The notes: generated by a model not told the origin, from the sequence alone. 8,991 nucleotides of DNA from JBLHGN01 sp047616325 (GCA_047616325.1 JBLHGN010000144.1:1-8991); one strand, 5' to 3'; positions 1 through 7,315 are shown, numbered from the stretch's first letter. Program-made: numbers and translations.

Positions 1-312
1 CACGCAATACTTCATAAGGTTCCCGATATTGTCCTTGACCTATGGTATTTGGCTGCACCCGTGGTACTGTTTGGCGCACCACTGGGCGCTTTGTTTTGTC
101 GCCGCTCTACCACCAACACCCTACTGGCATTTATCTTTACGATAGTGACTATTGAAGTTATATCTACCATCGTTCTCGTAGAGTTAAAACCCGAAAAGTT
201 TTTATATTACAGCATTATTTTTACCGCTATATTGATCGCCTTACTACTCTTATACTTTAGGTCGCCCTACTTTCACGAACACGACGAACAAACAATCAAG
301 CAAAACCAATAA
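1..312 (+). CDS. Partial multi-pass membrane protein, probable TauE/SafE-family permease (C-terminal part)
   Basis: The frame is open from the first base of the window to the TAA at 310-312, so only the last 103 residues are seen; the TTG at 49 is an internal codon, not a start. Three hydrophobic segments can be read, at about residues 14-32, 38-61 and 66-86 of the visible part. A short polar tail rich in His, Glu and Gln follows. The stretch LAAPVVLFGAPLGALF, followed by a Cys-Arg-Arg loop, resembles the PVV-x-GAPLGA element I associate with sulfite exporter TauE/SafE-like proteins, which move small organic or sulfur anions across the inner membrane. The family call rests on that one motif and on topology, so it is tentative. 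The gene is convergent with the SPOR gene, with 15 bp between their stops and no terminator hairpin visible there. Confidence 0.6.
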   Translation, partial: HAILHKVPDIVLDLWYLAAPVVLFGAPLGALFCRRSTTNTLLAFIFTIVTIEVISTIVLVELKPEKFLYYSIIFTAILIALLLLYFRSPYFHEHDEQTIKQNQ

Positions 313-327
313 GCAAATGAAGTTAAG

Positions 328-840
328 CTACAGATTCAACAAAATTGTCGTGAGTTTATACTTTTCTTCTATTTCTTTTTTTTGTTGAAGCAAAATATTT
401 TTATCTAATTTTGGGCCAACAAATAGTCGAGTCATTTTACCTCGCTCCGTAGCCACATCTTTAATGTATGCAGAATACCCATCGGCCGCCAACTTACCTC
501 TCAATTGTTTAGCGTGTCCATCAATACGAAAACTGGCTATTTGTATCACCCAACTTGTCGGCACACCTTGAGAATCAAAACTCAATGATTCGGGCTCTAA
601 ATTTTGCGCCTCGTTTTCGTCTGGAGTGAACATATCGACGGCATCCGGAGCCTCGCTTTCAACAACGGGGGCTACGGCCACATCGATAACAACGGCTTCT
701 ATATGGGGGGCAGCGGGAATCTGTGTCCTTGTATCGACCAATTCAATTCGCTCACGATCAAATACAACCGGTATAAATATAACTGCCAGCGCCAACAGAA
801 TAATGGCTCCGACAAGGCGCTGCTTTAATCCGTCCTCCAT
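328..840 (-). CDS. dedD: SPOR-domain protein, DedD-like
   Basis: This is a 170-residue inner-membrane protein with a short cytoplasmic N-terminus and one membrane helix at about residues 9-27. A Pro/Ala/Glu-rich periplasmic linker spans about 30-92. A C-terminal SPOR domain follows at about 95-170, starting at SWVIQIASF and ending in the hydrophobic TTILLNL strand. SPOR domains bind denuded peptidoglycan at the septum, and DedD helps cell constriction in E. coli. The opening residues, with the KQR-VGA pattern before the helix, match the DedD-type proteins found after folC in pseudomonads. The ATG start is backed by a clear ribosome site. It is the last gene of the minus-strand run, 83 bp after folC. 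The usual next genes, cvpA and purF, are not present. Confidence 0.9.
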   Translation of the reverse strand: MEDGLKQRLVGAIILLALAVIFIPVVFDRERIELVDTRTQIPAAPHIEAVVIDVAVAPVVESEAPDAVDMFTPDENEAQNLEPESLSFDSQGVPTSWVIQIASFRIDGHAKQLRGKLAADGYSAYIKDVATERGKMTRLFVGPKLDKNILLQQKKEIEEKYKLTTILLNL

Positions 841-845
841 AGCAT

Positions 846-851
846 TCCTCT
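846..851 (-). promoter_or_regulatory. Ribosome binding site of the SPOR gene
   Basis: AGAGGA on the minus strand lies 5 bases before the ATG at 840. It is the best Shine-Dalgarno match in the window and fixes the dedD start. Confidence 0.75.
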
Positions 852-923
852 AACTACAACTTAATAATAAAATATGCCAAGGCATTAGGTAAAATACGTT
901 TTCATTTGCGGTTGCATTTACGT

Positions 924-2255
924 TTATGACAAACCTAGAAAGTCTCGCGCTTTGGCTACGGTTACAAATGACCCTGTTACAACCAGCACCGACTTAGTTT
1001 GCGACGCCTCTTGGCGAACCGCATAGGCAATAGCACTCGCCAAGGCCTCATCCACGTCGATACAGCCCGTAATGTTCTCAAACACCACACCGTTATCTGA
1101 CAGGGCCTGGGTGAGCTGCGGCACAGATGCTGACCGACTAAACTCGCCAAAGGATGTTACAAACCAGTGTTTAACCCGCGACGCAAATGGTGCTAACGAA
1201 CCCGTTATGTTTTTGTCCGCCATCATCGCTACGACAACACTCAAACACACATTACTGCACCCAGTGTAGCGCAAATAGTCATCCAGCTGCTTGACAAGAA
1301 GCTCGACTGCGGCGGGGTTGTGTGCCACATCTAAAAATATTTCAATATCATTGCGGTGGATTTTTTCAAATCGCCCAGCGAAAAAAAGAGACGAAAGAAC
1401 CGACTTCACTTTCGTTACCTCTGGCATGCAGTCTTCCAGCGCCAATACTTGCAATGCCGTGCAAACGCTTTGAATAGGAAGATGAACTAGCTCAAAAGGA
1501 ACATTTAAAACCTGTGTTCTGCCGCGACAGGTCAATGAGAAAGAGTAGTGACGGACACCATCAATGAAATGCTCTTCGTAGCCAAACGCTTTACCAAAGC
1601 GAACTGGCTGTATGTGTAATTCATCCGCGCGCGCAAGCATTGTAGGCGGTGGGTTTGATTCTCCACACACGAATACTCCCTGCTCGCGCAGAATTCCTGC
1701 CTTTTCAGAAGCAATGTCATCGCGCGTATGCCCCAACCACTGCTCGTGATCAAGCTCGATAGATGTAATCACAGAGACATTGTGATCAATGATATTCACT
1801 GCATCTAGACGACCACCAAGCCCAACTTCAAGCAGCCAGTAATCCAATGCTGTTAAACTGAAAAGATAAAGCGCAGCCAGAGTGCCAAATTCAAAATAGG
1901 TAAGAGAAATCTCGCCGCGCGCCAAATCAATGACATGAAAAGCATCACAAAGTTGCTGATCGCCTACCAAATCATCGTTTATTTTAATGCGTTCGTTATA
2001 AACACTTAGATGGGGAGAGGTATATACGCCGACATTACAACCTGCCTGCCGCAAAAATGCGTTGAGTACGGCGATGCACGATCCTTTGCCATTAGTGCCA
2101 GCAACAGTAATAACCCGCGCGTCAGGCTTTAACATTCCTAGCCTTACAGCAACCTCGCGAATGCGCCCCAAGCCCAATTCAATTTCACTCGGATGGAGGG
2201 TTTCCATCCATGTGAGCCAGGAATTCATATCTAAAAATCGCGGAGTAGCATTCAC
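924..2255 (-). CDS. folC: Bifunctional dihydrofolate synthase / folylpolyglutamate synthase
   Basis: FolC adds L-Glu to dihydropteroate and then to reduced folates, using ATP, in the cytoplasm. The protein is 443 residues, slightly longer than E. coli FolC. The Mur-ligase-type P-loop GTNGKGS is at 53-59, YTSPHL at 78-83 and the EVGLGGRLDA block at 143-152. SEKAGI at 183-188 holds K185, the position of the carbamylated lysine. GRFE is at 294-297, and LDVAHNP at 308-314 opens the C-terminal domain. A conserved Asn in the LPLPNA-type motif appears as Ser263 here (LPIQS, 259-263). The start chosen is GTG at 2255 with a weak AAGA upstream. An in-frame ATG at 2228 (residue 10) is the alternative, but it has no ribosome site. 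The gene lies 72 bp after accD, the standard neighbour in many gammaproteobacteria. Confidence 0.97.
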   Translation of the reverse strand: MNATPRFLDMNSWLTWMETLHPSEIELGLGRIREVAVRLGMLKPDARVITVAGTNGKGSCIAVLNAFLRQAGCNVGVYTSPHLSVYNERIKINDDLVGDQQLCDAFHVIDLARGEISLTYFEFGTLAALYLFSLTALDYWLLEVGLGGRLDAVNIIDHNVSVITSIELDHEQWLGHTRDDIASEKAGILREQGVFVCGESNPPPTMLARADELHIQPVRFGKAFGYEEHFIDGVRHYSFSLTCRGRTQVLNVPFELVHLPIQSVCTALQVLALEDCMPEVTKVKSVLSSLFFAGRFEKIHRNDIEIFLDVAHNPAAVELLVKQLDDYLRYTGCSNVCLSVVVAMMADKNITGSLAPFASRVKHWFVTSFGEFSRSASVPQLTQALSDNGVVFENITGCIDVDEALASAIAYAVRQEASQTKSVLVVTGSFVTVAKARDFLGLS

Positions 2256-2327
2256 TATTAATTCTTATAACTGTGTGATGGCGCGCAATGGGCGAACACT
2301 TCGCCACTTTAACGTTAAAAAGAACAA

Positions 2328-3206
2328 TTAATTTATTTCTAGTGTTGGCTGAGAATGATGGGTAAATTTTGCCAAAATAGAAGCAACCCGATCGCGCATA
2401 TTACTTCGATGAACAATCATATCGATAGCGCCGTGCTCCAAGAGAAATTCACTTTTCTGAAAACCTTTGGGTAATTTCTGACGAATAGTTTGCTCAATAA
2501 TATTGGGGCCGGCAAAGCCCGCTCGTGCGCCAGGCTCAGCCGCATTAATATCGCCCAACAAAGCCAAACTTGCCGATACACCACCATAAACCGGATCTGT
2601 CATAATGGAGATGTAAGGGATGCCCTCTTGCCTCATACGCTCAATCACTGCACTGGTTTTGGCCATTTGCATAAGCGATATGAGGGCCTCCTGCATACGC
2701 GCACCACCTGTCGCAGAAAAACAAACATAGGGAATTCGTTGTTCAATCGCTAGCTGGGCTGCGCGCGTAAAGCGTTCACCGACGGCATAGCCCATCGACC
2801 CGCCATGAAATGCAAATTCAAATGCACTTACCACTACAGGCATACCTTTTAAAGTGCCGCTCATGGCAACCAGTGCATCTTTTTCGCCTGTGGCTTTTTG
2901 TGCTGTGGTCAGACGGTCCTTATATTTTTTCACATCTTTAAATTTTAGCCTGTCCTTGGACAACACATCTGCGGCTATTTCTTCACGCCCATCGTGATCG
3001 AGAAATATATGTAAGCGCCGGCGCGCAGATATGCGCATGTGATGGTCACACTTAGGACACACGTCGAGGTTTTTTTCGAGTTCTGGACGATACAGCACTG
3101 CTGCGCATTTACTGCATTTTTTCCACAAACCTTCCGGTACTTTGCTCAACGTACGCTTACCTTCAGAGCGCACTGCCGTAGGAACAATCTTATCTAGCCA
3201 ACTCAT
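2328..3206 (-). CDS. accD: Acetyl-CoA carboxylase carboxyltransferase subunit beta
   Basis: AccD forms the carboxyltransferase with AccA and moves the carboxyl group from carboxybiotin to acetyl-CoA, giving malonyl-CoA for fatty acid synthesis. The protein is 292 residues, a little shorter at the C-terminus than the roughly 304-residue E. coli form. An N-terminal four-cysteine zinc finger is complete (C31, C34, C50, C53). The crotonase-like core shows GGSMG at 135-139, FSATGGARMQEA at 163-174 and DPVYGGVSAS at 204-213, which are the family's acyl-CoA and oxyanion regions. The ATG start gives the usual MSWLDK opening, and only a weak AGAAG precedes it. It lies 48 bp after trpA; the trpA-accD-folC order is well known in beta- and gammaproteobacteria. 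Confidence 0.98.
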   Translation of the reverse strand: MSWLDKIVPTAVRSEGKRTLSKVPEGLWKKCSKCAAVLYRPELEKNLDVCPKCDHHMRISARRRLHIFLDHDGREEIAADVLSKDRLKFKDVKKYKDRLTTAQKATGEKDALVAMSGTLKGMPVVVSAFEFAFHGGSMGYAVGERFTRAAQLAIEQRIPYVCFSATGGARMQEALISLMQMAKTSAVIERMRQEGIPYISIMTDPVYGGVSASLALLGDINAAEPGARAGFAGPNIIEQTIRQKLPKGFQKSEFLLEHGAIDMIVHRSNMRDRVASILAKFTHHSQPTLEIN

Positions 3207-3254
3207 TGTTAGTATCTTCTATTTAGTGGATTGATTTGAATTCTTAAAAGACAT

Positions 3255-4067
3255 TTACACCAAGGCGTCCAACGCTGCTCTCATCGGCGCAACGATGGCG
3301 TGGAGCTTGCCTAAAATTTGATCGGCAGTTAGCGTTTGGTCTTCACCCATTGCATCGACAAGAACGCTGCCCACTACAACGCCGTCGGCCAGTCCGCCAA
3401 TTGACGACGCCGATGCCGCATCTTTAATGCCAAAGCCTACGAGTACAGGCAAGTGGGTAAAACTACGAATGACCTGCAAACGCTCGCTCACGGAATCTAC
3501 GTCTAAATGCCCTGCACCGGTAACGCCTTTGAGGGATACATAATAGAGAAAGCCACTGGCCAAAGCGGCAACCTTAGCAATTCGCTGATTGGTGGTGGTG
3601 GGCGCCAAAAGAAAAATAGTTTCGATGCCTTTCAATTTTAGATCTTCATTCAGTTTAAGCGACTCTTCAGGGGGATAATCCACTGTTAGCAGTCCATCGA
3701 CACCGGCCGCAGAGGCCTGCTCAGCGCAGCTTTTATACCCCATACGCTCAATGGGGTTGGCATAGCCCATTAACACCACCGGGGTTTGGATGTCTTTTAA
3801 TCTAAACTGACCCACCACGTCAAAAGTTTGCTTAAGACTGGTATGGTGACGCAGAGCCCGCTCATGCGCCCTTTGGATGGTTGGACCCTCTGCCATCGGG
3901 TCAGAAAAAGGAACGCCCAATTCGATAATATCTGCCCCACTCGCCACCAGTGTGTGCATGGCATTTAGCGTGATATCAGGCTGAGGGTCACCATTGACGA
4001 TGTAAGTCACCAGTGCTTTTCTATTTTCTAATTTTAATCTGGCTAAACACTCACCAATTCTATTCAC
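3255..4067 (-). CDS. trpA: Tryptophan synthase alpha subunit
   Basis: TrpA cleaves indole-3-glycerol phosphate to indole and glyceraldehyde-3-phosphate and passes indole to TrpB through an internal channel. The protein has 270 residues with a TIM-barrel pattern. The catalytic Glu49 is present in IELGVPFSDP (48-57). The second catalytic position, Asp60 in E. coli numbering, is Glu60 here (MAEGPTIQ, 58-65). The loop-6 motif GVTGA is at 181-185 with Thr183 kept. The phosphate-binding segments GFGI (211-214) and GS (233-234) are also intact. The start is GTG at 4067, supported by AAAGGG 8 bases upstream, and gives the normal N-terminus. There is an 86-bp gap after trpB, so the two genes are not translationally coupled as they are in E. 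coli. Confidence 0.97.
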   Translation of the reverse strand: MNRIGECLARLKLENRKALVTYIVNGDPQPDITLNAMHTLVASGADIIELGVPFSDPMAEGPTIQRAHERALRHHTSLKQTFDVVGQFRLKDIQTPVVLMGYANPIERMGYKSCAEQASAAGVDGLLTVDYPPEESLKLNEDLKLKGIETIFLLAPTTTNQRIAKVAALASGFLYYVSLKGVTGAGHLDVDSVSERLQVIRSFTHLPVLVGFGIKDAASASSIGGLADGVVVGSVLVDAMGEDQTLTADQILGKLHAIVAPMRAALDALV

Positions 4068-4075
4068 TCAACAGG

Positions 4076-4081
4076 CCCTTT
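4076..4081 (-). promoter_or_regulatory. Ribosome binding site deciding the trpA GTG start
   Basis: AAAGGG on the minus strand lies 8 bases before the GTG at 4067. No ATG offers a comparable site, so it supports the GTG start. Confidence 0.6.
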
Positions 4082-4153
4082 CATCATCGATCTAAAAAAT
4101 TGATTTTAAGTATCTCGCTGGCAAAAATACCACCTAGCAGTCACGTCTACTCT

Positions 4154-5365
4154 TCATATCTCTATCCCATCAATCTGCGCGACAGTGAGGATATCTTTAT
4201 CCCCACGCCCAGAGAGATTGACGATAATTGTGTCCTTTTTATCCATTTGCTTAGCCAGTTTTTCAGCGTAAGCAATAGCGTGACTGGATTCAAGTGCGGG
4301 CATTATACCCTCAATACGGGTGAGTGTTCGAAATCCGTCCATGGCTTCATCGTCATTTATTACAACATAGTCAACACGACCTATATCTTTTAACCACGAG
4401 TGCTCAGGCCCTACACCTGGGTAATCAAGACCCGCAGATATGGAGTGCGTCTCAATAATCTGACCGTTTTCGTCTTCCATTAAATAAGTGCGATTACCGT
4501 GTAAAATCCCTGGAACACCATCATTTAACGGGGCGGCGTGTTTGCCCGTTTCCAAGCCCAAACCGCCAGCCTCAACACCATACATTTTTACACTTTCGTC
4601 AGCGAGAAAAGGGTGAAATAAGCCAATCGCGTTAGAGCCGCCACCAACGCAGGCGACCAAGGCCTCGGGCAACCTACCGGTCACTTCTAGGCATTGTTGG
4701 CGAGCCTCTCGACCAATCACCGACTGAAAATCACGCACGAGCTGCGGATAGGGATGGGGGCCCGCTACTGTACCAATAATGTAGTAAGTAGAATCCACAT
4801 TGGTCACCCAATCGCGCATGGCTTCATTCATAGCGTCTTTAAGCGTCCGCGAACCAGATTCTACCGGAACCACCGTTGCACCCAACAATTTCATACGATA
4901 AACATTGAGCTTCTGACGTTGCACATCTTCAGCCCCCATGTAAACCACACACTCGAGCCCCAACCGAGCGGCAACCGTCGCTGTAGCTACCCCGTGTTGA
5001 CCTGCGCCCGTTTCGGCAATAACGCGTTTTTTGCCCGTATATTTAGCCAGCAAAGCCTGCCCGATAGTGTTATTTATTTTGTGAGCACCTGTGTGGTTTA
5101 GATCTTCCCGCTTTAAGTAGATTTGTGCGCCACCAACTTGCTTAGACCAACGCTCAGCGTGATAGAGCGGCGAGGGGCGCCCCACATAATGCGCCAAGTC
5201 TTTGTCAAATTCCGCCTGAAAACTAGGCTCGTCTTTGGCTCGATTGTAGATTTCCTGCAGCTCATCTAGAGCATGCATCAATGTCTCTGAAACAAACCTT
5301 CCCCCATAGGGGCCAAAGTGACCCTCTGCATCTGGCACAGATGAATAATCTTGCTTAGTGTTCAA
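4154..5365 (-). CDS. trpB: Tryptophan synthase beta subunit
   Basis: TrpB is a PLP enzyme that condenses indole with L-serine to give L-tryptophan, working as an alpha2-beta2 complex with TrpA. The protein has 403 residues, close to the E. coli length of 397. The PLP lysine is K96 in HTGAHKINN (91-99), and the catalytic Glu is E118 in AETGAGQHG. The phosphate loop GGGSNA is at 241-246, and LDYPGVGPEHS at 313-323 is the conserved COMM/H6-side loop. SGRGDKD at 385-391 supplies the Ser contacting the pyridine nitrogen. The FGPYGGRFV N-terminal signature at 17-25 is intact. The start is a TTG at 5365, chosen because GGAGA lies 8 bases upstream and the next in-frame GTG (codon 10) falls just before the conserved domain without a site. 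The gene is 60 bp after trpF. Confidence 0.98.
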   Translation of the reverse strand: MNTKQDYSSVPDAEGHFGPYGGRFVSETLMHALDELQEIYNRAKDEPSFQAEFDKDLAHYVGRPSPLYHAERWSKQVGGAQIYLKREDLNHTGAHKINNTIGQALLAKYTGKKRVIAETGAGQHGVATATVAARLGLECVVYMGAEDVQRQKLNVYRMKLLGATVVPVESGSRTLKDAMNEAMRDWVTNVDSTYYIIGTVAGPHPYPQLVRDFQSVIGREARQQCLEVTGRLPEALVACVGGGSNAIGLFHPFLADESVKMYGVEAGGLGLETGKHAAPLNDGVPGILHGNRTYLMEDENGQIIETHSISAGLDYPGVGPEHSWLKDIGRVDYVVINDDEAMDGFRTLTRIEGIMPALESSHAIAYAEKLAKQMDKKDTIIVNLSGRGDKDILTVAQIDGIEI

Positions 5366-5373
5366 GTCACAAT

Positions 5374-5378
5374 TCTCC
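5374..5378 (-). promoter_or_regulatory. Ribosome binding site deciding the trpB TTG start
   Basis: GGAGA on the minus strand sits 8 bases before the TTG at 5365. It is strong evidence that trpB begins at a TTG rather than at a downstream GTG. Confidence 0.7.
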
Positions 5379-5425
5379 GAATTACTATATGTCTGTTGTG
5401 CGGCTAGATTTTTAAATGTTTTACC

Positions 5426-6076
5426 CTAAGCGCTAAGCGTAGGCATATAGCCATTCTGGCGTTTAGCATTTTCTATAAACTGCCTTACTTTTTCTGGATT
5501 TTTTATTCCTGCAGAGGCTTCGACACCCCCGCTCACGTCTACGCCATACGGTTTAGCAATCTCAACGGACTGCGCCACATTCTCCGGCGTCATACCTCCA
5601 GCCAGAACGATGGGTTTGGGCGACGGAAATGGAACGCGATGCCAGTCAAAGCACTCCCCTGTGCCGCCCGGAACGCCTGCAACATAAGTATCCAGCAAAA
5701 TTCCTTGCGCAGACTCATATGGTGCTATGGCGCTATGTACGTCGGTATCGGGTTTCATACGCAGCGCTTTAATATACGGATGGCCAAAACGATTACATTG
5801 TAATTCTGTTTCACCACCGTGGAATTGCAAAAGATTAATCGGTACAGCCCTTAATACACTTTCAATAAACCACTCACTGGCATCGACAAATAAGGCGACC
5901 ACGGTGACAAAAGGACCTGCAGCTTGCGCGATTTCCCGAGCTCTAGCTAGATCGTCCACATTTCTAGGGCTCGGCGCATAAAATACCAGCCCAATTGCGT
6001 CGGCACCCGCATCTACAGACAGCTCAGCATCTTCGGGGATGGTTAATCCGCAGATTTTAACTCTAGTTACTGGCAC
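5426..6076 (-). CDS. trpF: Phosphoribosylanthranilate isomerase
   Basis: TrpF performs the Amadori rearrangement of N-(5'-phosphoribosyl)anthranilate to CdRP in tryptophan synthesis. It is a monofunctional 216-residue TIM barrel; in E. coli the activity is fused to TrpC. The catalytic general base Cys9 lies in KICGLT (7-12) and the general acid Asp129 in LLDTYV (127-132). LQFHG is at 83-87, GGTG at 137-140, LAGGMTPENV at 158-167 and the phosphate-binding VDVSGGVE at 179-186. The start is GTG at 6076. An in-frame stop at 6110-6112 and the absence of any ATG before the KICGLT strand leave little choice, although the ribosome site is weak. It is the first gene after a 396-bp gap and so probably heads the trpF-trpB-trpA group. 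Confidence 0.97.
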   Translation of the reverse strand: MPVTRVKICGLTIPEDAELSVDAGADAIGLVFYAPSPRNVDDLARAREIAQAAGPFVTVVALFVDASEWFIESVLRAVPINLLQFHGGETELQCNRFGHPYIKALRMKPDTDVHSAIAPYESAQGILLDTYVAGVPGGTGECFDWHRVPFPSPKPIVLAGGMTPENVAQSVEIAKPYGVDVSGGVEASAGIKNPEKVRQFIENAKRQNGYMPTLSA

Positions 6077-6239
6077 GGGTTTGTCACTCTGTATTTCCCC
6101 AGGAAAAAACTATAAAGAGATGGATAACCGGTATTTACCTCAGTTAAACAAAACACTACGAAAGGCGAAATTCTAGCAGATATAGTGCTCGCTCGATACG
6201 CGTTATCAGCACCCAAGTGTTTTTCCAACGAGAAGTAAT

Positions 6240-6284
6240 TTAGTCGATAAGGTCAAACAGCCAAAAGATACCCAAATGAGACAT
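6240..6284 (-). CDS. Candidate 14-codon leader ORF upstream of trpF (doubtful)
   Basis: A minus-strand ATG at 6284 opens a 14-residue frame reading MSHLGIFWLFDLID, ending in TAA at 6240-6242. In-frame ATGs at 6296 and 6293 would extend it to 18 residues. AGGA lies about 9 bases before the ATG at 6284. It has one Trp codon, is 164 bp from trpF, and is not followed by a clear terminator hairpin. It is therefore a poor match to a classical trp leader peptide and may be chance. Confidence 0.15.
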   Translation of the reverse strand: MSHLGIFWLFDLID

Positions 6285-6326
6285 TACTAACATCATCCTA
6301 AATTAATCAGTTGAATCTACTGCGAC

Positions 6327-6440
6327 CGCCTAACGCACTGAAAATAAACCGTTTTTCATTTTTTTGAGACTCGCCCATAGCGTGACTATGCGATACTCTC
6401 AGAAAAACAAAAATTCGGACTATTTTCAGCACCTTAGACG
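6327..6440. repeat. Long imperfect palindrome, about 114 bp, 3' of truA
   Basis: The two halves are imperfect reverse complements centred near 6383. The clearest matching blocks are CTGAAAATA (6338-6346) with TATTTTCAG (6421-6429), and CTAA (6330-6333) with TTAG (6434-6437). CCG (6349-6351) matches CGG (6416-6418), a T-run (6360-6364) matches an A-run (6403-6407), and CATAG (6376-6380) matches CTATG (6386-6390) around a 5-base loop. By hand, about 39 of 54 left-arm bases pair when one single-base bulge is allowed. It begins 33 bp after the truA stop. It is not a standard terminator, since the T-run is inside the stem and not 3' of it. It could be a dispersed palindromic element or MITE-like remnant, or a structured 3' end. 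Confidence 0.7.
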
Positions 6441-6472
6441 CCCTCTCTGCGATCCAACTGTTTTATTTAGGA

Positions 6473-7309
6473 TTATAGATACATGGGTCCGACAGGATGC
6501 CGAGGCAGATTAAAACTCAATGGGTATTCAACTTTGACCAGATAAAGACCGGAGGGACTAGCCGTGGCGGCCGCCTTTGTTCGATCCTTCAATTGCAGTA
6601 TTTCCAGTGGCCATGTCGATGATTTAGCCCCCCGACCCACTTCCATAAGAACACCAACGATGTTGCGCACCATATGATGTAAAAAAGCATTTGCTTTAAC
6701 CTCCATCACCAACAAACGGTTTTTTTGAAAAAAATTTATATGCTCAATGCGCCTTATTGGGCTTTTGGCCTGACATTGCGACGCACGAAAGGAACTAAAA
6801 TCGTGCTCTCCCTCGAGAAAGCGAGCCGCAGACTGCATTTTTTCTTGATCGAGATCGTATTTCGTCCAAGTGACCTGCTTGTTCAAGCTCGCAGGGCGCA
6901 CTTCGCCACAATAAGCTACATATCTATACGTTCTCGACATTGCACTGAATCGTGCATGAAACTCTGGAGCGACGGGTTTCGCCCAATGCACCCTCACCTC
7001 ATCGGGTAATTGCGTGTTGGCCCCCTGCACCCATGCTCTATCGAGCCTAATCGCCGCAGTGTCAAAATGCACCACCTGCTCAGTGGCATGAACACCAGCG
7101 TCGGTTCGGCCCGCACAGATCAAAGAAATTTCCTCGTTGGCGATTTTCGATAAAGCCATTTCCAGTGAAGATTGAACCGTATTTGCCGCTGTCAACTGTT
7201 TCTGAAAGCCACTAAAACCTGCACCATTGTATTCAATCCCCAGGGCTATTCGCGACATACCCTCAGGGAAAACAATACCTGATTTTAACTCACAATTTCG
7301 CTTGTACAT
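6473..7309 (-). CDS. truA: tRNA pseudouridine(38-40) synthase
   Basis: TruA isomerises uridines 38, 39 and 40 in the anticodon arm of many tRNAs. With the start used here the protein is 278 residues, against 270 in E. coli. The IALGIEYNGAGFSGFQ strand is the family's N-terminal signature. CAGRTDAGVHA carries the catalytic Asp (D70 in this numbering), SRTYRYV follows mid-protein, and FLHHMVRNIVGVLMEVG is the conserved C-terminal core. Three ATGs compete. The one at 7324 directly abuts the fimV terminator T-tract and lacks a ribosome site. The one at 7309 has AAGG 6 bases upstream and is preferred. The one at 7258 gives a shorter but plausible 261-residue protein, with a GAGG only 2 bases away. 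The position between fimV and trpF is as in pseudomonads. Confidence 0.97.
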   Translation of the reverse strand: MYKRNCELKSGIVFPEGMSRIALGIEYNGAGFSGFQKQLTAANTVQSSLEMALSKIANEEISLICAGRTDAGVHATEQVVHFDTAAIRLDRAWVQGANTQLPDEVRVHWAKPVAPEFHARFSAMSRTYRYVAYCGEVRPASLNKQVTWTKYDLDQEKMQSAARFLEGEHDFSSFRASQCQAKSPIRRIEHINFFQKNRLLVMEVKANAFLHHMVRNIVGVLMEVGRGAKSSTWPLEILQLKDRTKAAATASPSGLYLVKVEYPLSFNLPRHPVGPMYL

Positions 7310-7315
7310 GGCTTG

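Larger units (their letters stand above)
6077..6472. other. 396-bp intergenic region between truA and trpF
   Basis: This is the longest non-coding stretch in the window and probably holds the trpF promoter. I see no convincing sigma-70 -35/-10 pair, no TrpR-like operator and no attenuator with tandem Trp codons followed by a T-run. The truA-proximal third is taken up by a long imperfect palindrome. The trpF-proximal part holds a tiny candidate ORF and a small hairpin sequence at about 6188-6215 (GTGCT and AGCAC arms on the minus strand enclosing GATA and TATC). No T-run follows that hairpin, so it is not a terminator. Confidence 0.6.

Noticed and set aside
49..312. A complete 87-residue membrane protein starting at TTG 49
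   Set aside because: The frame continues without a stop to base 1, with hydrophobic family-like sequence upstream of the TTG, so it is the 3' part of a longer gene.
4013..5101. Plus-strand open frames of 126 and 135 codons opposite trpA/trpB (4013-4393 and 4694-5101)
   Set aside because: They lie wholly or largely antisense to well-conserved trpB and trpA sequence, show no recognisable domain, and have the scrambled composition of shadow frames.
5366..5425. Attenuator or terminator between trpF and trpB
   Set aside because: The 60-bp gap shows no stable GC-rich hairpin followed by a T-run on the minus strand.
6328..6439. Integron attC-like site in the truA-trpF palindrome
   Set aside because: The left end GCCTAAC fits the RYYYAAC core, but the right end is CTTAGAC, without the G of GTTRRRY that the integrase cuts. 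There is no integrase or cassette gene next to it.
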